This document shows positions 50,101 to 59,888 of a DNA stretch of 64,000 bases, in pieces; position 1 is the stretch's first letter; the number at the start of each line of letters is the position of its first letter. Origin of the DNA: Watersipora subatra. Lineage: Eukaryota; Bryozoa; Gymnolaemata; Cheilostomatida; Watersiporidae. The translations under genes and the position numbers were made by a program. The DNA lies in the NCBI RefSeq assembly GCF_963576615.1, contig NC_088711.1, forward strand, positions 5,084,001 through 5,148,000, written 5' to 3'. The notes beneath the pieces are model-generated. The model did not search any database. It was given only the letters and a program-made list of their open reading frames with translations, and was not told the DNA's origin.

Positions 50101-53100
50101 TCTATATTAATTAAAACCCAAAATCTTGAAATATTTCAACTAGCCCTTCGCAAGTGATTTTCATGAAAATAAAACAAGTAATGCTGTCTCTAGGTAAAAT
50201 TATACTAAAATATTGTATTCCACCAATTAAACAAACTCGTGTGTACGGTGATCATACTTGTACAGCGAGTGATCATCAGCTTGTACAGTGATCATCAACT
50301 TGTACAGGGATTGTCAACTTGTACAATGATCATCAGCTTGTACAGTGATCATCAGCTGGTACAGTGATCATCAACTTGTACAGTGATCATCAACTTGTAC
50401 AGTGATCATCAACTTGTACAGTGATCATCAACTTGTACAGTGATCCTCAGCTTGTACAGCGATCATCAACTTGTACAGTGATCCTCAGCTTGTACAGTGA
50501 TCACCAACTTGTACAGTGATCATCAGCTTGTACAGTGATCATCAGCTTGTACAGTGATCATTAGCTTGTACAGTGATCACCAACTTGTACAGTGATCATC
50601 AGCTTGTACAGTGATCACCAACTTGTACAGTGATCATCAGCTTGTACAGTGATCATCAGCTTGTACAGTGATCATTAGCTTGTACAGTGATCCTCAGATT
50701 GTACAGTGATCATCAACTTGTACAGTGATCATCAACTTGTACAGTGATCATCAGCTTGTACAGTGATCACCAACTTGTACAGTGATCATCAGCTTGTACA
50801 GTGATCACCAACTTGTACAGTGATCATCAGCTTGTACAGTGATCATCAGCTTGTACAGTGATCATTAGCTTGTACAGTGATCCTCAGATTGTACAGTGAT
50901 CATCAACTTGTACAGAAGACCACTTGCTTGTGGTTTTTCAGACAGCACTACAATTAACACGATGCTGAAATGATGCTGCTGATCTTCCGAAATTCTTATA
51001 CACCTTCCCTTGTATTAGCAGCAAGGTTAGTAATACACGCTAGCATGTGCCATTTTCCTGACATTTGTACATTTGTATGTCTCCCAAAGGTTAAATACTG
51101 AAATAGCATTTCGAATTAGCAAAATGGCATAACTGGTACTATGGTACGCACCCATAGTGCCAATTATGCCAAGATGTCTAGAGGAAAGAGACAGGTGGGG
51201 CAACCATACAGATGCTAGAACTCACTGTTAGCACCATAAAGCTGACTATCAGGAAGGTAGTATTTGTACAGTGGTTGTAGAGTTAACAGTACAACCAATA
51301 GAGCAATGCTACTGAACTTGATATAAAAGTTATGGCGGGACTCTAAAAATTAATAGACTAGTACGCTGGCAGGACTGTACATCGGAAAAGATTGTCATGA
51401 GTATTAAGTATGCGCACAATCATTCTGAGACATGAAAAGTTGGTCCGGTGGCACAATAGGTAGCGTGCTTGGCTGTGGATCCGGATATTTGGGTTCAAAT
51501 CCTGTGCAGTGCAGCATGCTTTCCTAATGTTCTTAGTGCGGCTTTGGATAGACAGACATGACTCTTAGTATAGTAAAGATTAGATTATTATCATCTCAGT
51601 TGATCTGCTGTCAGTAGTGAATATATGGTTAATGAAGTCAGGAAAGAGACTTGCCTGTCTCTGAATACTGAGCAATGAGCACAGCCTTTGAGGTGATGAC
51701 TTGGGTTACTTGTGTCGCGTTGGTAACCAGTTCCTTGAACTCTCCAGTAGATTTCAGCACTTCTGATGAACTACTATTATACTCATTTGATGAACTGTAG
51801 ACATCAATGGTGACATTGTCATCCGCAGCTGTTCAAAAGCATTATTACATGTAGACAAAAATGGTTATCCGCAGTGTAGCCAATAGGAACTATACTCATA
51901 ATAATATTAATGCCAAAAACTCGAAATGGCAAACCTACACATTTGTTAGTACTATCGCTGTTTTTTGCTACTAGGTCTAATGTAAGTTACAAGTATGTCT
52001 GCTTTTAACAGGCAATAAAATAATGCTCACCAATTATTCTAAGGATGGACCTTTGTCTTTCAACAAAGTTAGAAATAAGAAACTCTCTGCCCAGCGTATC
52101 CAGAGGTGGAATCATCTCAATCAGGTGATCTCCTGAGTCACTGTTTGCGATTGACGTCTTTTTATTACCTAGAGACGATAGTTAGTCATTTTAATCAAAA
52201 GCACACCTAGTATGTTAGTCTTCTATGCACAATCTAAGCATATAGGCATCATGTAGGACAAATAGGAATCAAATACCTGATAGCACGGCAATAGGCTTGT
52301 CTGCTGACACCAAAGCACCTGTTAGGTCATCAACATTAACTGTAACCAAAATGCATACACACAGCGTTATTCTATTATTCTAGTCCTAACAGTGCAATAT
52401 TAGATATAATACAGTCTTTCTTCAGACCTTAAGTTATCAAGCTGTACATAGTAGATCATGAGCTAAAGCTATCAGACAATATATTCTATTCACACAAAAT
52501 GTTCTCTTTAAACTTTGACTACAATAAGCATATGATTGCAAGAATTGTCCTCTCATGGCGTCTCTTGGCTTCCAGGAAACTCCAGATGTGCTGTAATAGT
52601 TTACCATTGGGAATCTAAGCTTTAATAAATCAATCAACTTGTCAATAATAAAGTGATATCCACCTAGTCTTACCTGCTTTGGTAGCTCGTCTCACTCTGC
52701 TAAGTTGTCCCTCTTCATCGAGGGATCGTCTTCTTCTCCCAGACTTAATGTAATCTCCTTTGTACTGGTAGACTTGACCACGATTCAATAAGAAATTGTT
52801 CTTGATGACTTGTCCTCGCAGCGTGATATTTATATTGGTGTTGTCATACACCGGACTGACCACTGTATACAGGTTTTCATAATTATATGATAGTAATGGC
52901 AAAAAACTGGATGTATTTTTTGTGGCTTCAAGAAATTCAGCCTCAAAAACTACAATTACTGTAGCAAACCACAGTCTCATTTTCATATACATGTACAACA
53001 TGTACTGAACACTGCTGGTACTTTTTGATTTGCTATTGTATGCATATGGGATGGAGCTAATTCCAATTGCAAACCTCTCAAGACTAGAAAAATTACAATA

Positions 53101-56100
53101 GTTTTGTCTTATTATATTTGACAGAAAATGGTACAAGATAACCAAGTAGGCAGTGGGTAGCAGCTGTACACTTCTAGTGGGTAGCAGTGGGTAGTAGCTG
53201 CACACTTCTAGTAGGTAGCAGTGGGTAGTAGCTGTACACTTATAGTGGGTAGCAGTGGGTAGTAGCTGTACACTTCTAGTGGGTAGCAGTGGGTAGTAGC
53301 TGTACACTTCTAGTGGGTAGCAGTGGGTAGTAGCTGTACACTTCTAGTGGGTAGCAGTGGGTAGTAGCTGTACACTTCTAGTGGGTAGCAGTGGGTAGTA
53401 GCTGTACACTTCTAGTGGGTAGCAGTGGGTAGTAGCTGTACACTTCTAGTGGGTAGCAGTGGGTAGTAGCTGTACACTTCTAGTGGGTAGCAGTGGGTAG
53501 TAGCTGTACACTTCTAGTGGGTAGCAGTGGGTAGTAGCTGTACACTTCTAGTGGGTAGCAGTGGGTAGTAGCTGTACACTTCTAGTGGGTAGCAGTGGGT
53601 AGTAGCTGTACACTTCTAGTGGGTAGCAGTGGGTAGTAGCTGTACACTTCTAGTGGGTGGCAGTGGGTAGTAGCTGTACACTTCTAGTGGGTAGCAGTGG
53701 GTAGTAGCTGTACACTTCTAGTGGGTAGCAGTGGGTAGTAGCTGTACACTTCTAGTGGGTAGCAGTGGGTAGTAGCTGTACACTTGTTGATGAATAATTA
53801 AAATCAAACCCAAAAAAATTACTTGAAGTGTGTCATTCAGTACAGCTGCTAGTTGAAGATTTTTAGCTGTGATAAATTGAGACTCATACACAATAGGTTG
53901 CAGATTAAACAAACCAGCTGAAAACACTCAGTGAGCATGTCACTTCTATTCTGGAAAGGTGAGAGAAGAGCAACTTGATGACCCAGAAAACTCACCTAGC
54001 AATGTTCCAGAATTTGATTGCGTTGTCGGCCAACAAGGAATCACATAAGAGAGTCCAAGGACATCTGTAGGTAATGCGAGAAAGACATCTGCACTCATGT
54101 ACTGCAATGTTATATATGTAGTAAAAGAGAAGATATAGTATCAATGCATCAGATACTAAATGATAGCATAAAATAGTACACATCAAAGAAATACCAAGAA
54201 CTAAAAGTCGCATTTACCAATCCACCATAGCCAACATTTCAACTCACCTGTCTGTTGCTGCCAAAAACTACCACATCATCACTTGCCATGAGCACTTGAC
54301 TTTTTTTATTTGTTGTTTCAAACTGGTCATTCATCAGTTGCCCTTCATCAACTGCTAGCTTGATGACTTTACCTCGTGATACACTCCCAGACTGCAAGCA
54401 ACAGACAAACAATGGCAGTAGCTACATTACTCGTGTGTGCAGACAGCATTCATATAAGTTTCACAACCAATCAAGCAATTGTAGTCACCATTTAACTCGA
54501 TTTTAAAAAATCAAAAGTTACATAAGACTAATTACAGAGGCAAAAGTGATAACTAATCACAAGAGTGTGTTTGTTCTGTTTACATCAAATGTTATTCTAT
54601 TTCTTGTTTTAAGGAAACAAAAATGACTATGTTGTACAACTGATTATGTTGTACAAAAGAAATTAGAAACGCCTAGCTGGTCCATACTTACCCCACCCTG
54701 TACTCTCCTAGGACTACTACACAAAAAAATTATTGTCACTCTTAGCCTATTGTAACTTATAACCTCTCCAATCATGAAAACTGCAAAACTGACCTTGACC
54801 TTACTCCCGGATGTAAAGTTAAAGGAAACTGGACCTTCCCTCTGTGTTGTAACAAAGACTTCGAGAAGAAAAGTTTCTTTTTTCCAAACTGGGGTCACTC
54901 CAAAGGCAAAGATAAACTCTGTTCCCTCATTATCAGGGACTACAAAATACACATAAAACACAACATTTACCAGCTATAATACTTATGACATTTATTCTAT
55001 ATTAAAGCAGTGGTATTAATGGGCAAATAACTCCCACTGATTATACATCCGCATCATATATAATTTGTAGGCTATTGAATTGAATCTATTGAAGCTGGTG
55101 CAATAATACTTAGAGCAACTACCTTCGTGCTAGTATATACTAGTTAACATGAAAGTAGTTTTGTTGAATCAGTTACATTTCAATTATATTTATTTGGAAT
55201 CAATACTGTGCTCTAGATAGCAATGTAGAAAGGTGCTGGCTAATGACATACATGTAACCATGTTCTTTTTGTCAGAGCGATACAAAGAGGCTTGGCAACA
55301 ATGCTGAGTTGTATCAAATTAAAAGTGCTTTGAATATCTCAATATGTATAAATATTTATTTATTGGAAACAAATTTCTTTTGTAATTTTTTGAGCAAATT
55401 TTTTTTGATTTTTGCGCAAGTGAAGGAAAGAGCTTGACTTGACTTTAAAATAAAGTTACTCAGGGTATGGATTCAATAAACATGACAAGTTATAGATTAA
55501 GGCACATATTTCTATATTCCCATGTTAATGGAATATTATAAAACGGAAAAGCGTTTGCTCAGCTCCTTAGAACTGTTATTGTGAAACTAGAGCGGAAGAT
55601 AATTTGAGTAACATGGCTGTTATTATATAATAAGATCTAGAGCAGTGTTAAATACTGTGCTCTGTTATGGATATTCTAAGGTAGTAGACATGTGGTTGAC
55701 ATTGATAGTAGAGAAGTTCTCTTTTAATTCAACTGTTGGCTATAACTAACCTTCAAAGATTTAGATATTTTGGTTTGATATATTTATGTGATGAAGTAAA
55801 AATACTAATATAACCAGCACAAGGAACTGCATCCTGTTCTATAATTGTTGATATAAATTTCTATAATACAGTGCAGGCCTTAAATGGCAATATATTAACT
55901 ATAAATAAATAAAACTCGGCTCAATATAATCATCAGTCGAAAGTAACGGATGAACATGTAATACTGAACTATTATTTACAGTTTATGTATATTGTGAACG
56001 GTTCAGTACAGCATATGTCTATAGATCCAAAAAGGAATATAGACAAGCACTATTTAAATTCATCTTAAACAAACAAAACATGAAAAAAACAAGTTCTCTT

Positions 56101-56624
56101 TTAATTTAACAGCGGGCTATCATTAACTTTCAACAATTTAAATGTATTCGTGTTCTATGTGATGACAACAAGAAGTTTATTATATATATAATAATGGCCC
56201 ATAAAATATTTTAACATAAGTGTTCAACTGCTTAACACAAGAGAAGATTGAGAGATCATGTAGTTCGTCTGATTTTCATCTTAAATGTTTTTCAATCTCA
56301 ACGACTTGTCAAATATCCCAAATCAATTGTTAGTGATGTAAGATTTGAACTGTGATATTAGGCAGCTGATTTATCCGCTGGATATTATGTGCCAAAAAGA
56401 GGTGATTTTTCTTCAGTCAGACTTGGGCATAGTTCTGCAAAAATGACTTCAGTAATATTAATGACTACGGCGACAATGAAAGTTGCAAATACAATTTCAT
56501 TAAAAAAAACAAATTAATGTACTATTCAATTTACTTTACACGTACCTCCGCCTTGTACCGATACTCCAATAAGCGCTATCAGACTTGGTAGACCAAAAAA
56601 GCATGCCTGGGTAGCCAGTCCCAT
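40940..56624 (-). CDS. IgGFc-binding-domain, mucin-stalk, single-pass membrane protein (multi-exon)
   Basis: Exons on the minus strand are 56624-56546, 54939-54794, 54391-54248, 54101-53996, 52862-52674, 52339-52277, 52168-52031, 51828-51655, 49842-49731, 49555-49429, 48102-47943, 47601-47509, 46039-45983, a mucin part (45533-44483, boundaries unsure), 41804-41757, 41413-41372 and 41160-40940. All phases from exon 1 to exon 13, and in the last three, agree. The first exon is a signal peptide (MGLATQACFFGLPSLIALIG). The layout is signal, IgGFc_binding N-terminal domain, acidic repeats, Thr/Ser stalk, membrane helix and short tail. Vertebrate FCGBP and molluscan relatives share this domain and are secreted, mucus-linked proteins. 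The ligand here is unknown, and invertebrates lack IgG. A role as a cell-surface or mucus recognition protein is inference. Confidence 0.85.
42752..42822 (-). repeat. tRNA-derived SINE head
   Basis: On the minus strand, TGGTCTAGTGAATA (A box) and GGAGTTCAATTCCA (B box) are spaced as in a tRNA, but the molecule has no proper acceptor stem. It lies in an intron of the IgGFc-domain gene. Confidence 0.7.
43065..43140 (-). repeat. tRNA-derived SINE head, second family copy
   Basis: The minus strand has CGTTAGAGAATTGG (A-box region) and GAGTTCAAGTCC (B box). It is close to the one at 42752 and lies in the same intron. Confidence 0.6.
43737..43782. repeat. CA-rich microsatellite
   Basis: An interrupted (CA)n run with a few CG and AG steps, in an intron. 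Confidence 0.95.
43935..44385. repeat. duplicated retroelement tails with GCAACGCCGGGC
   Basis: Two copies of a block holding 'TTACCCGGGCAACGCCGGGC' (about 44196) and 'TTACCTGTGCAACGCCGAGC' (about 44358) are preceded by 'TTCTGTGCAAAGACTAT' and 'TTTTGTGCAAAAACCTT'. An upstream 100-bp unit (CACAAAACA..TCATGATAT) is also doubled (about 43940 and 44041). The hairpin CCCGGGCAACGCCGGG is seen at 3' ends of RTE-like LINEs or SINEs in invertebrates; this assignment is from general knowledge. Confidence 0.55.
44483..45533 (-). other. mucin-like Thr/Ser stalk coding region
   Basis: The minus strand codes for many near-repeats of STTDPSTTI, STTEKTTT and STTHPTST. It opens with KVTTFDSTDALDTTATEAK in one frame (acceptor at 45533) and goes on in another from about 45400, so a small intron or a frameshift is needed. 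A TAA at 44703-44705 interrupts the frame, yet Thr-rich text (TTNTTTATNATY and others) goes on in the same frame to a donor at 44483. Dense O-glycosylation is expected. The tandem nature may allow length variation between individuals. Confidence 0.75.
46370..46590 (-). repeat. hAT 3' tail copy, inverted relative to 20421-20636
   Basis: Shares GGTTGCAAGTTGGGGCTGCA, GGGGCAGCGCCGCGAAG and AAGCATCAACAACCCTCAA with the reverse complement of the 20.4-kb copy. No coding part accompanies it. It lies in an intron of the IgGFc-domain gene. Confidence 0.85.
46857..46883. repeat. GATT microsatellite
   Basis: About seven units of ATTG/GATT in an intron. Confidence 0.95.
47509..47601 (-). other. acidic DxDxDG repeat exon (possible calcium binding)
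   Basis: This exon codes for LVNDGVDNDCDGLIDEELHN followed by GIDDDGDG. The next exon continues with DEDLAES. Such NG.DNDCDG.IDEE units often follow IgGFc_binding domains in invertebrate proteins and resemble EF-hand loops; calcium binding is likely but inferred. Confidence 0.85.
50243..50917. repeat. 19-bp minisatellite, about 35 copies
   Basis: The unit is CTTGTACAGTGATCATCAA with a few variants (CATCAG, CACCAA, CATTAG, CCTCAG). Variants recur in the same order in two blocks (about 50500-50720 and 50740-50917), a higher-order duplication. Each unit has the palindromes TGTACA and TGATCA. It lies in the intron between exons 8 and 9 of the IgGFc-domain gene. Confidence 0.95.
51441..51512 (+). 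repeat. tRNA-derived SINE head
   Basis: TGGCACAATAGGTAG (A box) and GGGTTCAAATCC (B box) lie 40 bases apart. The outer arms do not pair as an acceptor stem, so a SINE or tRNA pseudogene is more likely than a working tRNA. It lies in the intron between exons 8 and 9. Confidence 0.65.
53152..53786. repeat. 34-bp minisatellite, about 18 copies
   Basis: The unit TAGCTGTACACTTCTAGTGG plus GTAGCAGTGGGTAG repeats almost without change. It lies in the intron between exons 4 and 5 of the IgGFc-domain gene, just upstream (in gene sense) of the exon that holds the multibasic motifs. Confidence 0.97.
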
Positions 56625-58799
56625 TCCGCTCTCCTATAGAAAATTTCAATCGAAGAACAGTGATTGTATTTATTACGTTGAAAACACAAATTGAAGACGC
56701 TACCTATTGTGTGAGCTATCGCCTTTATCTACTTTGCCTTACTAAAATAAACTGCTCCTCTGGAGCAATGACAATAGTAGTTTCTATACCACAGCAGTAT
56801 CAACTACACAAAACACACTTGTACATTGCCACCATAGGTACACTATATATCTGATAGAGGAGCCTTCATATCATTTAGTAATGATTAATATAACAAATTA
56901 CCTCAACTACCACATGCCTAAGTGGTAGTTCACACTCGACAAGCGAATCAAGAAGCTATAAGAACTTCAGAACTAGATACCATTCTTGTTTAATTGGTGT
57001 GACCTTGGCTGTGACCTTGACTGTTATGCAACTGTAGAAAAGGTTATTGAGAGTGTTTGCTAAGTCTTGATACAAGGCAGGTCATAAGTTTCATAACAGG
57101 CAAAGTTTTATATACTAGTAGCAGCTTCAAAATGTCATCCCAATTCTAGTTGCTAGAGATATCCCTTATTCAGCCTAGAAAGGTAAAAGGTAACATTAAA
57201 CAGTAAGATTTAATGCATAAATTGAGTTGGAGCAATAATTTTAACCTTTAGTATTTGTGCTCAAACAGTAAACATAGAATGAGACCAGAGTGAACCAACT
57301 CTGCTCACATAAGAGACAAAACAGGAGTAAACTAGAGTATAGAAATATATAAAATAGATGAAAATAGTATAAAAATAAATATAAATAAAAAAATTGTAAA
57401 TGCATAAATAAAAAATAAATATAAACTATTGCATAAAAATATACAGGATTAAAGTATAAAATACGAGACCGGATTGAACCTTTGCATTGGTACAGTATGT
57501 AAGTCATAACATGAGACATAACAAACCTTTTGCTTACAAACCTAGTTGTAACACTACCGACACAATTCAGGAACTGCCACAGCACACTTACACTATCTCT
57601 AGTGTGACTTACTTGTTGCGAATACCACCAACAGCTTGTGACGAGTGATACAGCCAGTCTTAAAGGTCTGGCTGTAAGCTATGTTCAGCCAGCTCACAGC
57701 CAATACCAGTCATACCAAACAGGTATGTGAACTTTAGTGGTTATGTCATGAGCAGGAACTGAAAATGGAATGAATCTACGCAGTACCAGCATCAATCCAT
57801 CCAGTTAAGATGGAAACCTAAAGAAGTATTACATCATGAGCTGTTAACCAGGGTCATGAGTGTCTGTTCAATACCATAATCTAGCGGTGCAAACATGCAA
57901 TGCCACATTCCTGTATTCAGTTTATCATCAGAAAGAGGTATCGCAGCAGGTAGAAAACCTCTGAACAGCAATAAAATATTGCATTTCCATGACATGCTGG
58001 GTGTGAAACAAAGTATAAGCTAGGAAAGCTTATTTGTCTCATTGACTAGGATGGTGAACAAAGGTATAAAAAACAGTAGAAAATAAACAACAGTTTCATT
58101 ATTCAACACAGAATAAAACTATTGCAAAATGCTAAAACAGTAATGAAACTGGTATGAATTATTATGACTGGCATTCCAAAGTAGTTTTGAGCATCATTAG
58201 ACATTATGAACATGCAAAGGATATTACTGAGAGAACACATAAACACATATGAAACGGTTTTAAGCAAGGCATAGAAATGCTTCCAATAGGACCAGGTAAT
58301 AGAATCGATTATATAAAATTTATTCTTTAATAAAAATTTACAGAATTCACCTCTGAAGTTCTCATTCTACCAGAGGTGTTAATCATGTCAACTCTTGCTG
58401 GCCAATGATCAAAATACTGGAACTTGTAGATGGTAGTTCCCAGAGCTCTTCTTTTTACTGCGATTGCGTTTGTACATTAGTAGATGCTTCGGATCGGCTC
58501 AGACGTAACATTTGATTCTATGATTTTACCAGGTCTGTTCGGAATACTCCTGTGCAATACAATAGAGAAAGCAGATTTGATTAGTATGGGCTGTAGTAGA
58601 GAATCCAAGTTGAGTGGAACCTCAGTAGTCGACCATAATTTGTTCAAGGCTGGCATACTATTCCCGATTTGGACAACTGAAACTTTTTTTCCATAAAAAA
58701 TAATCGTAATAATTTCCATTAATTCTAAAGCCAAAAAAGTAAATCAAATATTAAAGGTTATGTTGAGACAAATTGATCATGAATTTACACAAATTTTAT
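56625..58799. other. 5' flank or 5' UTR region of the IgGFc-domain gene; one unassigned frame
   Basis: No gene could be recognised. A minus-strand open frame at 58477-58734 has a protein-like look (NSMPALNKLWSTTEVPLNLD, then LIKSAFSIVLHRSIPNRPGK) but I do not know its family. 5' UTR exons of the IgGFc-domain gene may also lie here. Confidence 0.35.
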
Positions 58800-59192
58800 T
58801 ATATTTTATCAGAAAGTATCGGTATTTCTCTATCATTTGCAATTGTTTTTGATGTTTGAGGTGCACTGACCGCCGGGATGTTTTAAGATTAAAATCAACA
58901 AAACTTGATCTTGGTTAAAATGATCAGAAAAAAATTCGTGCAAAATAACGTTTTCTAGTTGCTATTGTTACTATAATTGATACCAGCAATTGCGTTCAAG
59001 TTCCAGCTTTGCGCGGTTCTATTCTGTCTGCCTCTTTAAAACTATGAAAACTTTTGCTTGATCTGAGCATTTTAACTGCGATAAAATTTTGTTGATTTCA
59101 GTCTTAAAACATCCTGGCAGTCATATAACTTTATTAAACATCGAAAACAATTGCAAATGTTAAAAAATACTGACACTTTCTAATAAAATCTA
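58800..59192. mobile_element. foldback/MITE-like element with about 130-bp inverted arms
   Basis: The left arm has ATTTTATCAGAAAGTATC, CATTTGCAATTGTTTTTGAT, GGATGTTTTAAGATTAAAAT and GTTAAAATGATCAG. The right arm (59060-59192) is the reverse complement with about 15-20% change by eye. A short GC-richer centre (CAGCTTTGCGCGGTTCTATT) lies between the arms. No coding capacity and no clear target duplication were seen. Confidence 0.8.
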
Positions 59193-59598
59193 CAACAATT
59201 TAGTGCAAGTTCATCTCCAAGGCAAAACAACTCCCTGTTATGCAGTATGCTTTAAGTAGAAATCACCTACTTTAAGGCCATGTGAAGCATGAGTTATCTT
59301 GTAACTGATTAAAATGAACACATATATTTTATTTTATTTGGTAATGGCTCAAAAGTAACTTCTGTATCAACTAGTCAGTTGATGATGTATAAAAGAAATT
59401 GTGCATTATTGCTAAACTTTACATAATAGATTGATCACCCAAAAGCTGATAGCTGAATTTAATATTTACTTTATTGAGTAAAGCTGAATCATTGTCATGG
59501 AAGATAAAGGACTACCTTCCTTGGCATCTCCAGTATGATATCATACAGTAAAGGCTGTGGAGAGACAGCAAGGAAGAAGTTTACTATTTGGCAGGGAG
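59193..59598. other. spacer, nothing recognised
   Basis: AT-rich sequence between the foldback element and the Copia target duplication, with no feature that I can support. Confidence 0.4.
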
Positions 59599-59603
59599 TC
59601 CTC

Positions 59604-59860
59604 TGTTGTTTGTTTATTTTTTACAGCTGTAACATAAATTACTATAGCGAACGTTGAGACATTATATTTTTATATCAGTTCAATATGACAGCTACGACAG
59701 GAGTGACCAACCTTTTAATCACACCATAACAAGTATTATCAACAGCTGGCAAGCCAAGCTAGAAAAGCCAAAAAAGCCACATAAACCAGTAAGCTATAAT
59801 TACATTATACTAGAAATAAGCTATGAAAAGCTTGACAAAAAGGACAATAATCTTTCAACA
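59604..59860 (-). repeat. 3' LTR of the Copia element
   Basis: This is the 257-bp LTR downstream of pol on the minus strand. The purine stretch AGTGGGAG (59861-59868, minus) directly before it is the likely polypurine tract. Confidence 0.93.
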
Positions 59861-59888
59861 CTCCCACTAGGTTACTGGTTTTGTAATA

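Larger units (their letters stand above)
47943..54939 (-). other. IgGFc-binding protein N-terminal domain, ten exons
   Basis: Domain landmarks in order: EGTEFIFAFGVTP (exon 2), SDDVVVFGSN (exon 3), DVFLALPTDVLGLSYVIP (exon 4), SPVYDNTNINITL and FLLNRGQVYQY (exon 5), DLTGALVSADKPIAVLSG (exon 6), GDHLIEMIPPLDTLGREFLI (exon 7), ADDNVTIDVYSS and VLIAQYSETG (exon 8), DPLMAIVPAKEQYANYYTFT (exon 9), NYVNIIMKSGERDGILLNGA (exon 10), and NGTHSINHANPTVTIYAM with YGHGDLETYGFPAG (exon 11). This follows the family pattern 'T..ALP.D.LG..Y', 'DLTG..I.S.KP.AV.SG', 'DHL.E..PP...WG..F' and 'YG.P.G' from start to end, so the domain is complete. Between exons 5 and 6 it has an extra basic stretch, GRRRRSLDEEGQLSRVRRA. 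Confidence 0.9.

Noticed and set aside
50243..50917. Regular short repeats resembling a CRISPR array
   Set aside because: The 19-bp units are directly adjacent, with no unique spacers, in an intron of an animal gene. It is a minisatellite.
51441..51512. Possible functional tRNA gene
   Set aside because: A and B boxes are present but the outer arms do not pair into an acceptor stem; more likely a SINE head.
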